Source: Pseudomonadota bacterium (GTDB lineage Bacteria; Pseudomonadota; Gammaproteobacteria; UBA5335). Taken from it: a stretch of 19,840 nt of DNA. Below are positions 15,153 to 19,840 of the stretch, piece by piece. The stretch covers positions 1 to 19,840 of the forward strand of contig PKCW01000297.1 of NCBI GenBank assembly GCA_002862965.1, in the 5' to 3' direction. Positions within the stretch are counted from its first letter, which is position 1. Every line of letters starts with the position of its first letter. The notes below the pieces were generated by a model. It had not been told where the DNA came from, did not search any database, and saw only the letters and a list, made by a program, of their open reading frames with translations. A program made the translations under genes and the position numbers.

Positions 15153-15490
15153 CGAGGCCACCTGTTCTGCTCGTTGGTCATCCCCTCTGCGGCATCGTGG
15201 AGAGGGACGTTTGGCGCATTGCTTTGGCTCGGATATCCAGTATGGGCCAAACCGAAAAGCCCGCTATAACAAAGAATTACGGTGAATTTTCTGGCTTTCG
15301 GCTCGGCAGTTTGGCACAAGGCGGGCAGATAGGCCCGGGCTTGAGCCAAAGCCATCCCAGCTTGACAAACAGGCCATTCGGGATACACTCTCGCGTCGAG
15401 TTCACTGCCTATCGGCTTTGAACCTATCGAGGTCTCGGCCGCTGAACCCGCGTGGCGAATCAGCGGCCTTTGTTTTTTCTGGGCTGCCAT
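15149..15490 (-). CDS. Doubtful 113-residue open frame linking the two leftward cassettes
   Basis: A frame opens at ATG 15490, overlapping the upstream stop (TGATG), and stops at 15149, overlapping the hsdR ATG (ATGA). This double overlap is the pattern of a coupled gene. However, the sequence (MAAQKKQRPLIRHAGSAAET at its start) has no recognisable fold, and its first codons are the reverse strand of a very good intrinsic terminator. A chance open frame in GC-rich DNA is therefore as likely. If real, it would join the regulator-DUF3800 cassette and the RM operon into one transcript. Confidence 0.22.
   Translation of the reverse strand: MAAQKKQRPLIRHAGSAAETSIGSKPIGSELDARVYPEWPVCQAGMALAQARAYLPALCQTAEPKARKFTVILCYSGLFGLAHTGYPSQSNAPNVPLHDAAEGMTNEQNRWPR
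15256..15268 (-). promoter_or_regulatory. Weak candidate promoter for the hsdR operon
   Basis: On the leftward strand TGTTATAGC (15271-15263) resembles an extended -10 box (TG-n-TATAGC), about 110 bp before the hsdR start. The matching -35 region is poor. It is the best promoter-like sequence I can see in this gap for the long leftward operon. Confidence 0.28.
15362..15389 (+). promoter_or_regulatory. Sigma70-type promoter, rightward
   Basis: TTGACA at 15362-15367 and TACACT at 15384-15389 are separated by 16 bp. The -35 box is a perfect consensus and the -10 box matches four of six positions. It points away from hsdR and toward the terminator at 15437-15478, with no convincing open frame in between. 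Confidence 0.6.
15396..15478 (+). ncRNA. Candidate small RNA of about 83 nt
   Basis: A good promoter (15362-15389) is followed within 50 bp by a strong intrinsic terminator, and the span between contains no start codon with a ribosome binding site. A transcript beginning near 15396 would be about 83 nt, with a 9-bp terminator stem. It includes a short direct repeat, CTATCG, at about 15409 and 15424. It matches no small RNA I recognise. It lies on the opposite strand between a nuclease-like gene and hsdR, so an antisense or antitoxin role is possible. The ends are estimated. Confidence 0.45.
15437..15478 (+). terminator. Rho-independent terminator, rightward
   Basis: GGCCGCTGA at 15437-15445 pairs with TCAGCGGCC at 15460-15468 and is followed directly by TTTGTTTTTT (15469-15478). 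The 9-bp stem and U-tract are textbook. The loop (14 nt) also contains a short complementary core. Confidence 0.8.
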
Positions 15491-15960
15491 CACGGGCCAC
15501 CTCCCAGTAATCGGAGGCACACCGCTCGGGACCATGCCGGCGAGCTTCTGATCTTGGCGATGCTGTTGTCGGCCTGGTAACTGGTCACGAAGTTGGCTTT
15601 CAGCGAACCATCCTGCTTCAGCCCCATCGCGACCACGACGACGAAATCCTCGTAGACAACCGCCACGCGGCGCGTTGCATCGTACTGGCGTGACGCCTTG
15701 TCCCAGCCTTCGAACAGCGCGGCCGTGGGGTGCTCCAGCGTCGCTTTGATCCAATCGATGCGCTGCGCACGAACTGGCGAGAAGACATCCTTGCGGCCAT
15801 CCCGCGCCGTGCTCTCGTAGAACATGTGGCCGAACTTGCCGACACCGAAGTACACCCGGATACCGTAAAAGGTCTGGATGTTGCCCCGGCAGTAGACCCG
15901 CTCGTAATGCGAACGGTATTCAGCGACCGTGGCGTAATGAACGAGAGGCGGTAACGCCAT
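15490..15960 (-). CDS. Small protein, possibly a PBECR-type nuclease
   Basis: A 156-residue protein that starts at ATG 15960, overlapping the DUF3800 stop by one base (TAATG), so translation is coupled. Visible elements are FGHMFYESTARDGRKDVFSP (about 43-62), AQRIDWIKATLEHP, a beta-rich centre VAVVYEDFVVVVAMGL and the end FVTSYQADNSIAKIRSSP. This arrangement resembles the PBECR group of phage and toxin nucleases (barnase-EndoU-colicin E5/D-RelE fold), where a helix with 'W-I--TL-xP' precedes beta strands and a T-Y/S-Y end motif. The resemblance is by eye and the active site is not established. It may be an RNA-cutting toxin whose partner is the DUF3800 protein. Confidence 0.5.
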   Translation of the reverse strand: MALPPLVHYATVAEYRSHYERVYCRGNIQTFYGIRVYFGVGKFGHMFYESTARDGRKDVFSPVRAQRIDWIKATLEHPTAALFEGWDKASRQYDATRRVAVVYEDFVVVVAMGLKQDGSLKANFVTSYQADNSIAKIRSSPAWSRAVCLRLLGGGP

Positions 15961-16658
15961 TACCAGCCTCCCTGCAGGCGAATCTTGAAGATATTGAATT
16001 TCTCTTCGCCCTTGTGGGTCGGGGCGAGCGGTCGGCCCAGCGCTGCTTCGAGACGTTGGACCACGGCGGCCTTGGCCGTGCCATCCCGCAGGGTGTCGTT
16101 GATGCGGCTGCTGGCCGCGCCCAGCAACAAATCGCACAACTGGATCAATACCACTTCATGAGAGGGGAGCGACTGGATGCCGTCGATACTCGATGTGAGG
16201 TTCGCGCGTGCAAGACACCTGGCTAGCACAGGCAGACGCCTCGGATCGCGGTTGCTCTTGACGTCGCAGAAGATCCGGTAGGCGTTGAAGTCTAGAATCC
16301 AGTGATGCAGCAGCTGGTAATAGAACTTGTAGAAGCCCAGCTCGCCGTCGTTGTCGTGCAGAGCAAGATTGAGCTGGGTTCGATCAACGGCAATACACCG
16401 GAAACGCAGATTGTCGCCATAGGCGAAGAACAGATCGATCAGTTCGACGTAAAAATCGCGGCGGTTGGGTGACACCTTGCTCCACTTGATTTCGCCCCAC
16501 GCCGCGTGTCGTTCCCGCAGCGCGCCGACACGTGCTTTGATTTCGTTACGCAATTCCTCGGGTAGCCAGAGGCTGCCGATCATGAGGTGTCGCGCACGCG
16601 GATTCGCGGATGTCAGTACATCCGGATTGGCTTCGTCGCAATACACCTCGAACTTCAT
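15960..16658 (-). CDS. DUF3800 domain protein
   Basis: The 232-residue product begins with FEVYCDEANPD and continues RHLMIGSLWLPEELRNEIKA, GEIKWSKVSPNRRDFYVELI and FRCIAVDRTQLN. These are the acidic first strand, the KW/K motif and the central strand that mark DUF3800, a family with an RNase H-like fold often found in defence islands and mobile elements. Its acidic residues (Asp8, Glu9, plus Asp in AVDRTQL and FCDVKSNRD) could bind metal. ATG 16658 is chosen because GAGAGGA lies 6-7 nt upstream; the TTG at 16664 is less likely. The biochemical activity of the family is not established. It sits between a winged-helix regulator and a small nuclease-like gene, as one operon. Confidence 0.8.
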   Translation of the reverse strand: MKFEVYCDEANPDVLTSANPRARHLMIGSLWLPEELRNEIKARVGALRERHAAWGEIKWSKVSPNRRDFYVELIDLFFAYGDNLRFRCIAVDRTQLNLALHDNDGELGFYKFYYQLLHHWILDFNAYRIFCDVKSNRDPRRLPVLARCLARANLTSSIDGIQSLPSHEVVLIQLCDLLLGAASSRINDTLRDGTAKAAVVQRLEAALGRPLAPTHKGEEKFNIFKIRLQGGW

Positions 16659-16674
16659 TTCCAATCCTCTCAGA

Positions 16675-17007
16675 TCAATCCAGCACGATCAGAAACTCGG
16701 TGGCCAGCGCCTCCGGGCGCACAGCACGGGTGTCCGGGCTGCGGTGCATCTTGACCAGGCCGTGGCGCTCTAAGTGTCGCAGGGTGCGCGACAGGTTGCT
16801 GGCCGCACGACCAGACCACTCGGCCAGCTCCAGCACAGTGCGCGGTTGCCGCTCCTGCATCAGGCGTAGCAGCGCGCGGTTTTCGTCCGACAGCAAGCTG
16901 GCCAACTGCCGCCACGAATCGAACCAGACGGTGGGCTTGGGCTCTTCGGTGTTGCTGGAAGCCTGGCGTGCCCGCTTAACTGGGCGAATGCCGACGACCG
17001 TACGCAT
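16675..17007 (-). CDS. Winged-helix transcriptional regulator (MarR/HVO_A0114-like)
   Basis: A 110-residue protein with a winged helix-turn-helix: ENRALLRLMQERQPRTVLEL, AEWSGRAASNLSRTLRHLER and HGLVKMHRSPDTRAV (about 42-96). This layout is seen in small regulators of the MarR and HVO_A0114 type. ATG 17007 is selected because GGGAGAG lies about 8 nt upstream; the frame continues beyond it without signals. An imperfect palindrome at 17033-17052, just ahead of the gene, is a natural operator. The gene heads a three-gene cassette with DUF3800 and a nuclease-like protein and probably represses that cassette. The ligand or trigger is unknown. Confidence 0.78.
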   Translation of the reverse strand: MRTVVGIRPVKRARQASSNTEEPKPTVWFDSWRQLASLLSDENRALLRLMQERQPRTVLELAEWSGRAASNLSRTLRHLERHGLVKMHRSPDTRAVRPEALATEFLIVLD

Positions 17008-17032
17008 GGATGCTCTCCCAATGTGGGTCGGT

Positions 17033-17052
17033 GATGCTATCACGTGAGCATC
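17033..17052. promoter_or_regulatory. Imperfect palindrome, candidate operator
   Basis: GATGCT at 17033-17038 and AGCATC at 17047-17052 are inverted repeats around a centre containing CACGTG. It lies 26 bp upstream of the regulator's start codon, where an autoregulatory site would overlap a promoter. No clear -35/-10 pair was found beside it. Confidence 0.4.
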
Positions 17053-17114
17053 GTATTGGACCGGTGCAGCTTTAAGTTTCTGGTGGGGTGCACAAATCCG
17101 CCGGGAGCGCATTT

Positions 17115-17195
17115 GGACAGCCGAAGGCTGGCCGCGAAGCGGCAGGCCCCGGGGACTGTCACTGCAAACCGCAAACCATGCAAACCTCGGTTTGC
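17115..17195. repeat. Short structured repeats (hairpins and GCAAACC triplets)
   Basis: GGACAG at 17115-17120 and CTGTC at 17156-17160 enclose two small hairpins, AGCC-GAA-GGCT (17119-17129) and GCCGC-GAA-GCGGC (17131-17143). Just beyond are three copies of GCAAACC (17164-17170, 17171-17177, 17180-17186), the last forming an inverted pair with GGTTTGC at 17189-17195. The repeats are read directly; a role as a protein-binding site or recombination end is only suggested. Confidence 0.4.
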
Positions 17196-17401
17196 ACCCA
17201 GGGCTCCTTGTGGGCCATGTGCCGGGTCTCCCCGGCGCTCATTCGCAAGGTATAAACTGGGCGGAGTTGCGCGCCAATCTGGAAGAGGTGATCGACCTGC
17301 TTCGGGACGGTGCCGATCCGGAACGGATCGCGCCCCAGGCTCATGCTCTTGAGTTTGCGGAAAGGCCGATGGGTCGACAGGTGTCCAAACCCCCGCGGTG
17401 A
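17192..17401 (+). pseudogene. HicB-like antitoxin remnant
   Basis: In one frame the sequence reads LLVGHVPGLPGAHSQGINWA followed by ELRANLEEVIDLLRDG, matching the core of HicB antitoxins (xVPxLPGxxSQGxTxxELxxNLxEVIxL), which have a partial RNase H fold and neutralise HicA toxins. The N-terminal beta strand is missing and there is no credible start. The C-terminus (FAERPMGRQVSKPPR) is the start of the 165-bp repeat read through. No hicA-like gene is next to it. It looks like the tail of an old antitoxin gene fused to the duplicated leader. Confidence 0.55.
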
Positions 17402-17521
17402 GGGTCAATCACCGCGCCCCCAAAGCCCCTTCGGATCCGGAAGAGGGGCGCAGCCGCAAGGCTGGGATCCGTTTCATCAACCCCGCCGGGGAGAATCCCC
17501 CGGCGCCGCCGTGGCTTCTCC
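17356..17521 (+). repeat. Duplicated structured leader, copy 1 (ahead of radC)
   Basis: About 166 bp nearly identical to 19112-19276, with one base substitution and a small indel. It predicts several strong hairpins: CGCGGTGA/TCACCGCG (17394-17416), CAGCC closed by a GCAA tetraloop to GGCTG (17451-17464), and CCGGGG/CCCCGG. GNRA tetraloops and successive GC-rich stems suggest it acts as RNA. It ends 29 bp before the radC start codon. Confidence 0.75.
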
Positions 17522-17550
17522 TGGGCTTTTGCTTGTCGAGGAGAATCGCA

Positions 17551-18000
17551 ATGTATCAGCTCAAAACCGAAGACGACGTGGTTCGGGCCGCCCTCAACAT
17601 CCTGGAGCAGCGGCTTGAATACGGGCCCATCATGGGCAACCCCGAGACCGTCCGAACCTATCTAAAACTCGAAGTCATGGGCCTCGAACACGAAGTGTTT
17701 GGCTGCTTGTGGCTGAATAACCGCCACGGCGTTATTCGGCTCAACCCTCTGTTCAGAGGGACGATCGATGCCGCAGCCGTCTATCCGCGGGAGGTGGTCA
17801 AGGAGGCGCTCCAGGTCAATGCCGCCGGCGTGATCTTCTATCACAACCATCCCTCCGGGGATCCCGAACCCAGCAGCGCGGACAGAGCCCTCACTGAACG
17901 GCTGAAAACCGCCCTGGCCACCGTCGACATCAGGGTCCTCGATCACATCGTGATCGGGGGAAACAAGTCTGTCTCTTTCGCAGAAAGAGGCTTGATCTGA
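17551..18000 (+). CDS. radC: RadC-like JAB/MPN domain protein
   Basis: A 149-residue protein of the RadC/JAB family common in ICEs and genomic islands. The metal site is complete: FYHNHPSGDPEPSSAD (96-111) gives the HxH-PSG-xxx-PS-xxD motif, and an upstream Glu (Glu48) supplies the remaining general residue. Such proteins have a zinc peptidase-like fold; the role of RadC in bacteria is unsettled and a part in DNA repair or element maintenance has been proposed. ATG 17551 is preceded by GAGGAG at 7 nt. The usual N-terminal helix-hairpin-helix region of chromosomal RadC is absent, which is typical of the element-borne short form. Confidence 0.9.
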   Translation: MYQLKTEDDVVRAALNILEQRLEYGPIMGNPETVRTYLKLEVMGLEHEVFGCLWLNNRHGVIRLNPLFRGTIDAAAVYPREVVKEALQVNAAGVIFYHNHPSGDPEPSSADRALTERLKTALATVDIRVLDHIVIGGNKSVSFAERGLI

Positions 18001-18018
18001 TACCCATCAACCCCAAGG

Positions 18019-18050
18019 GGAGGCAGCTCCCCCAAGGGGAAACTGCCTCC
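18019..18050 (+). promoter_or_regulatory. Intercistronic RNA hairpin
   Basis: GGAGGCAG at 18019-18026 pairs with CTGCCTCC at 18043-18050, and inside it TCCCC (18028-18032) pairs with GGGGA (18036-18040). The long two-part stem lies between radC and the next small gene and has no U-tract, so it is more likely an mRNA-processing or translation-control element than a terminator. Confidence 0.5.
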
Positions 18051-18075
18051 TCCCATCTCATGAGGAGCAGAGTCA

Positions 18076-18282
18076 ATGAACAAGGAGGCGATCAAAGGGT
18101 TCATCGCCTGGCTTGAAGGTGCGCAAGCGGACGAGATCCGCGCTCACCAGGCATTCATCCTGGCCAGTCTGGAAGACATACGGACGGCAGAGGGAAAGGC
18201 CGATGCTAGGCTGGCGCTTCGCCTGATCGATGAGGAATTACTGGCCCGGATATATCCGGGGGCAGTCCAGAACCTGAAATGA
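18076..18282 (+). CDS. Small hypothetical protein
   Basis: A 68-residue, mostly helical, acidic protein that begins MNKEAIKGFIAWLEGAQADE and contains ADEIRAHQAFILASLEDIRT and LALRLIDEELLARIYPG. I recognise no family. A ribosome binding site (GAGGAG) lies about 9 nt before ATG 18076. It is in the same direction and block as radC, the 189-residue protein and the methyltransferase, and is probably a backbone gene of the element. Function unknown. Confidence 0.65.
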   Translation: MNKEAIKGFIAWLEGAQADEIRAHQAFILASLEDIRTAEGKADARLALRLIDEELLARIYPGAVQNLK

Positions 18283-18295
18283 CAGACAGGGATGA

Positions 18296-18418
18296 GCGTG
18301 AAAGACCCCGCTTCAGGCGGGCCGCCAAGGCGGCATCACGTTCACCCCGGAACAGCCCTTCCAGAAAGGCCTGTTCCAGTTCACGCCGGTTTCCGTTGAT
18401 CGAAGTCAGTTCGTTCAT
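18296..18418 (-). CDS. Possible small antisense open frame
   Basis: A leftward frame starts at ATG 18418 with MNELTSINGNRRELEQAFLE and continues GLFRGERDAALAARLKRGLS; beyond that it runs antisense into the small gene. The amino-acid composition is protein-like and the segment fills the gap between two rightward genes. No good Shine-Dalgarno is present and no family is recognised. It could be a true small gene, a relic or chance. Confidence 0.25.
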
Positions 18419-18437
18419 GGAGCCATGTTATCACCCA

Positions 18438-18463
18438 CCCTGCCGGGGACGCACCCGGCAGGG
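18438..18463 (+). promoter_or_regulatory. 10-bp stem-loop in the leader of the next gene
   Basis: CCCTGCCGGG at 18438-18447 and CCCGGCAGGG at 18454-18463 form a perfect 10-bp stem with a 6-nt loop, about 30 bp before the next start codon. No U-tract follows. With the following hairpin it makes a structured leader. Confidence 0.5.
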
Positions 18464-18466
18464 GGC

Positions 18467-18487
18467 GCCTCCGGCCTATTTGGAGGC
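18467..18487 (+). promoter_or_regulatory. Hairpin covering the ribosome binding site
   Basis: GCCTCC at 18467-18472 can pair with GGAGGC at 18482-18487. GGAGG is the Shine-Dalgarno for ATG 18493. Folding would hide it and lower translation unless a protein, RNA or ribosome opens it. The pairing is visible; regulation is inferred. Confidence 0.45.
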
Positions 18488-18492
18488 TTGCA

Positions 18493-19062
18493 ATGTTCGA
18501 GATGCCGGAATACGGGCTCTTTGGGGACGCCCTGTTGATGGACGAGGGCAACCTGTTGTTTCTCTCGGCCTGGGGCCGGGACACGGCGATCCAGTCTTTC
18601 CTGGCAACGCTCTCGCTCGGTGAATCCGAAGGCGGTGCCGACAGGTTCTGGATCCAGGGCCAATCGACCTTCCAGGTCTGGGTCAACACCCAGCGGATGG
18701 AAAAACAAACCGCCCGCATGCCCAAAGGCGGACTGTTCGGCAACATCGCCCAGTTGTGGCTGTACGATCCGATTCTGGCAATGCCGGATCGGGCCAGTCG
18801 CTTGGGCTATCTGCCCTATCGCGCCGGGCATGAGCGCGCTTCCCAGAACCGGGAGCGCCTTTGGGCGCTGGTGCAGACCATCTGCCCCATCCCTCTCCTT
18901 CCGCAGTGGCGGGACCAAGTGCTGGACGAGATGGCCAGTCTGGGCTGGCTCAGATCGATCAAGGGCATCAGATTGGAGGGGCTCAAGGTGAGCCTCCCCG
19001 ATGAAGACAAAATTGCCGATCTGGTCCGCTCCATGCTTGAATGGAAACGGTTGGTTGCGTGA
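18493..19062 (+). CDS. Hypothetical protein of the element backbone
   Basis: A 189-residue soluble-looking protein with no signal peptide or clear membrane helix. Visible segments are MFEMPEYGLFGDALLMDEGN, FLSAWGRDTAIQSFLATLSL, FGNIAQLWLYDPILAMPD and a helical end WRDQVLDEMASLGWL. I do not recognise the family. Proteins of this length between RadC and DUF6094 genes are common in ICEs but their function is not known. ATG 18493 follows GGAGG at a normal distance, within a hairpin. A GC-rich terminator-like stem follows the stop. Confidence 0.7.
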   Translation: MFEMPEYGLFGDALLMDEGNLLFLSAWGRDTAIQSFLATLSLGESEGGADRFWIQGQSTFQVWVNTQRMEKQTARMPKGGLFGNIAQLWLYDPILAMPDRASRLGYLPYRAGHERASQNRERLWALVQTICPIPLLPQWRDQVLDEMASLGWLRSIKGIRLEGLKVSLPDEDKIADLVRSMLEWKRLVA

Positions 19063-19067
19063 ATCCC

Positions 19068-19090
19068 GCCCCCGCGCTCGCGGGGGCCTT
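19068..19090 (+). terminator. GC-rich hairpin after the 189-residue gene
   Basis: GCCCCCGC at 19068-19075 pairs with GCGGGGGC at 19080-19087, a perfect 8-bp stem with a 4-nt loop, followed by CTTT. The U-tract is short, so termination is likely partial. The next gene is led by its own repeat copy. Confidence 0.5.
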
Positions 19091-19111
19091 TCCCCAGGAT
19101 CCTTGGGGTCC

Positions 19112-19276
19112 TGCGGAAAGGCCGATGGGCCGACAGGTGTCCAAACCCCCGCGGTGAGGGTCAATCACCGCGCCCCCTAGCCCCTTCGGATCCGGAAGAG
19201 GGGCGCAGCCGCAAGGCTGGGATCCGTTTCATCAACCCCGCCGGGGAGAATCCCCCGGCGCCGCCGTGGCTTCTCC
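19112..19276 (+). repeat. Duplicated structured leader, copy 2 (ahead of the methyltransferase)
   Basis: About 165 bp that match 17356-17521 almost base for base and carry the same hairpins and GCAA tetraloop. It ends 28 bp before the ATG at 19305. Copy 1 stands at the same distance before radC. The identical placement ahead of two unrelated genes favours a shared 5' regulatory leader over random duplication. Confidence 0.75.
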
Positions 19277-19304
19277 CTGGCTTCTTTATGGCAAGGAGAA
19301 AGTC

Positions 19305-19840
19305 ATGGCCCTCATGTTCCAGCGCCTGGCGCGCAATTTCATAAAGCAAGGCTATTTCCCGACCGACGCCGAGACCATTGCAAGGGTCCTGGGTGCATTG
19401 GAAGGACCGGAACGGGGGCGGCTCAGACTCCTCGATCCGTGCTGCGGGGAAGGCGTCGCCCTGGCCGAGGTGCATCATCACCTCAGCCAGGGCGGAGATC
19501 GATCCGATCCGGTCGAGTCCTACGGGATCGAATATGACAAGGAGCGTGCCTGGCACGCCAAGGAGATCCTCACCAAGGCCCTGCATGCCGATGCGCAGGA
19601 CTGCATGGTCGGCAAGGGGGGATTCGGGCTGCTCTGGTTGAATCCGCCCTACGGCGACGTGGTGTCGGACAAGACCATGAGCAAGGCCGATCGCGGCCCC
19701 AGGCGGCTGGAGAAGATCTTTTTCCAGCGCTTCGTCGGCGCCCTGGCGCCCGGCGGGGTTCTGGTGCTGATCATTCCGGGCTACACGGTCGATGCGGAGT
19801 TCGCCGACTGGATCAGCCGGCAATTCAAGGAGGTGCGGAT
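19305..19840 (+). CDS. DUF6094-like SAM-dependent methyltransferase, C-terminus beyond window
   Basis: The first 178 codons of a class I methyltransferase are present. LLDPCCGEG (42-50) is motif I for S-adenosylmethionine and NPPY (113-116) is the catalytic motif of N6-adenine or similar amino-group methylases. GVLVLIIPGYTV is a typical central strand and turn. The N-terminal MALMFQRLARNFIKQGYFPT is characteristic of the DUF6094 group found in integrative elements. ATG 19305 follows AAGGAG at 7 nt. It likely methylates DNA, perhaps to evade host restriction, but no target can be read. The open frame is cut by the window end. Confidence 0.85.
   Translation, partial: MALMFQRLARNFIKQGYFPTDAETIARVLGALEGPERGRLRLLDPCCGEGVALAEVHHHLSQGGDRSDPVESYGIEYDKERAWHAKEILTKALHADAQDCMVGKGGFGLLWLNPPYGDVVSDKTMSKADRGPRRLEKIFFQRFVGALAPGGVLVLIIPGYTVDAEFADWISRQFKEVR

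Noticed and set aside
5843..17007. A CD-NTase gene for a standard type IV CBASS
   Set aside because: I looked for the GS-x(n)-DxD nucleotidyltransferase signature in all plausible frames between 5843 and 17007 and found none; a distant gene outside the window cannot be excluded.
18415..19164. Leftward frame of 249 codons beginning in the repeat
   Set aside because: Its start lies in the duplicated leader (a similar start appears at 17408) and the rest is antisense to the 189-residue gene, so the shared beginning reflects the DNA repeat and not a protein family.

Overview
The window looks like the edge of a high-GC proteobacterial chromosome, probably a gammaproteobacterium, followed by a long integrative (ICE/genomic island type) element. 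The taxonomic guess rests on the GC-rich third positions, the GT9 heptosyltransferase-type gene and the tRNA-Lys fragment; no species marker is present. Positions 1-1287 are chromosomal: a secreted protein cut by the window edge and a divergent GT9 glycosyltransferase. Positions 1330-2003 are a junction zone with a frameshifted parA remnant, the 5' half of a tRNA-Lys gene inside a 13-bp inverted repeat, and several hairpins. A tyrosine recombinase and a MobH (TraI_2-type) relaxase follow, both leftward and overlapping by 4 bp.

Positions 4980-5650 are a scar of nested IS3-family remnants, a possible truncated antitoxin gene and a leftward terminator. From 15152 down to 6502 runs one long leftward defence operon. 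It begins with a complete type I restriction-modification set (hsdR, hsdM, hsdS). Coupled to hsdS by its start region are a two-helix SLATT/DUF4231-like membrane protein, a TGT-like protein, an Ogg-type HhH-GPD glycosylase, a QueC-like enzyme and a ThsB-like TIR protein. TGT, OGG and QueC are the accessory enzymes (Cap10, Cap11, Cap9) that define type IV CBASS. No CD-NTase is present; the gene after QueC is instead a TIR protein whose best start gives a glycine-rich N-terminus. This is the strongest candidate for an undescribed system: a deazapurine-dependent TIR immune module, with the SLATT protein as probable membrane effector. A 208-codon C-terminal fragment of an unrecognised larger protein lies behind it.

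Upstream of hsdR is a second leftward cassette (17007-15490): a winged-helix regulator, a DUF3800 protein and a small possible PBECR-type nuclease. Between it and hsdR is a rightward promoter-plus-terminator pair that looks like a small RNA gene of about 83 nt. A 113-codon open frame on the other strand overlaps both neighbouring genes.

Positions 17040-19840 return to element backbone genes read rightward: a HicB-like remnant, a RadC/JAB protein, two small unknown proteins and a DUF6094-type methyltransferase cut by the window end. A GC-rich leader of about 165 bp, almost identical in its two copies and predicted to fold into several hairpins, precedes radC and the methyltransferase gene at the same distance (29 and 28 bp). 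The other two genes in this block also have hairpin leaders.
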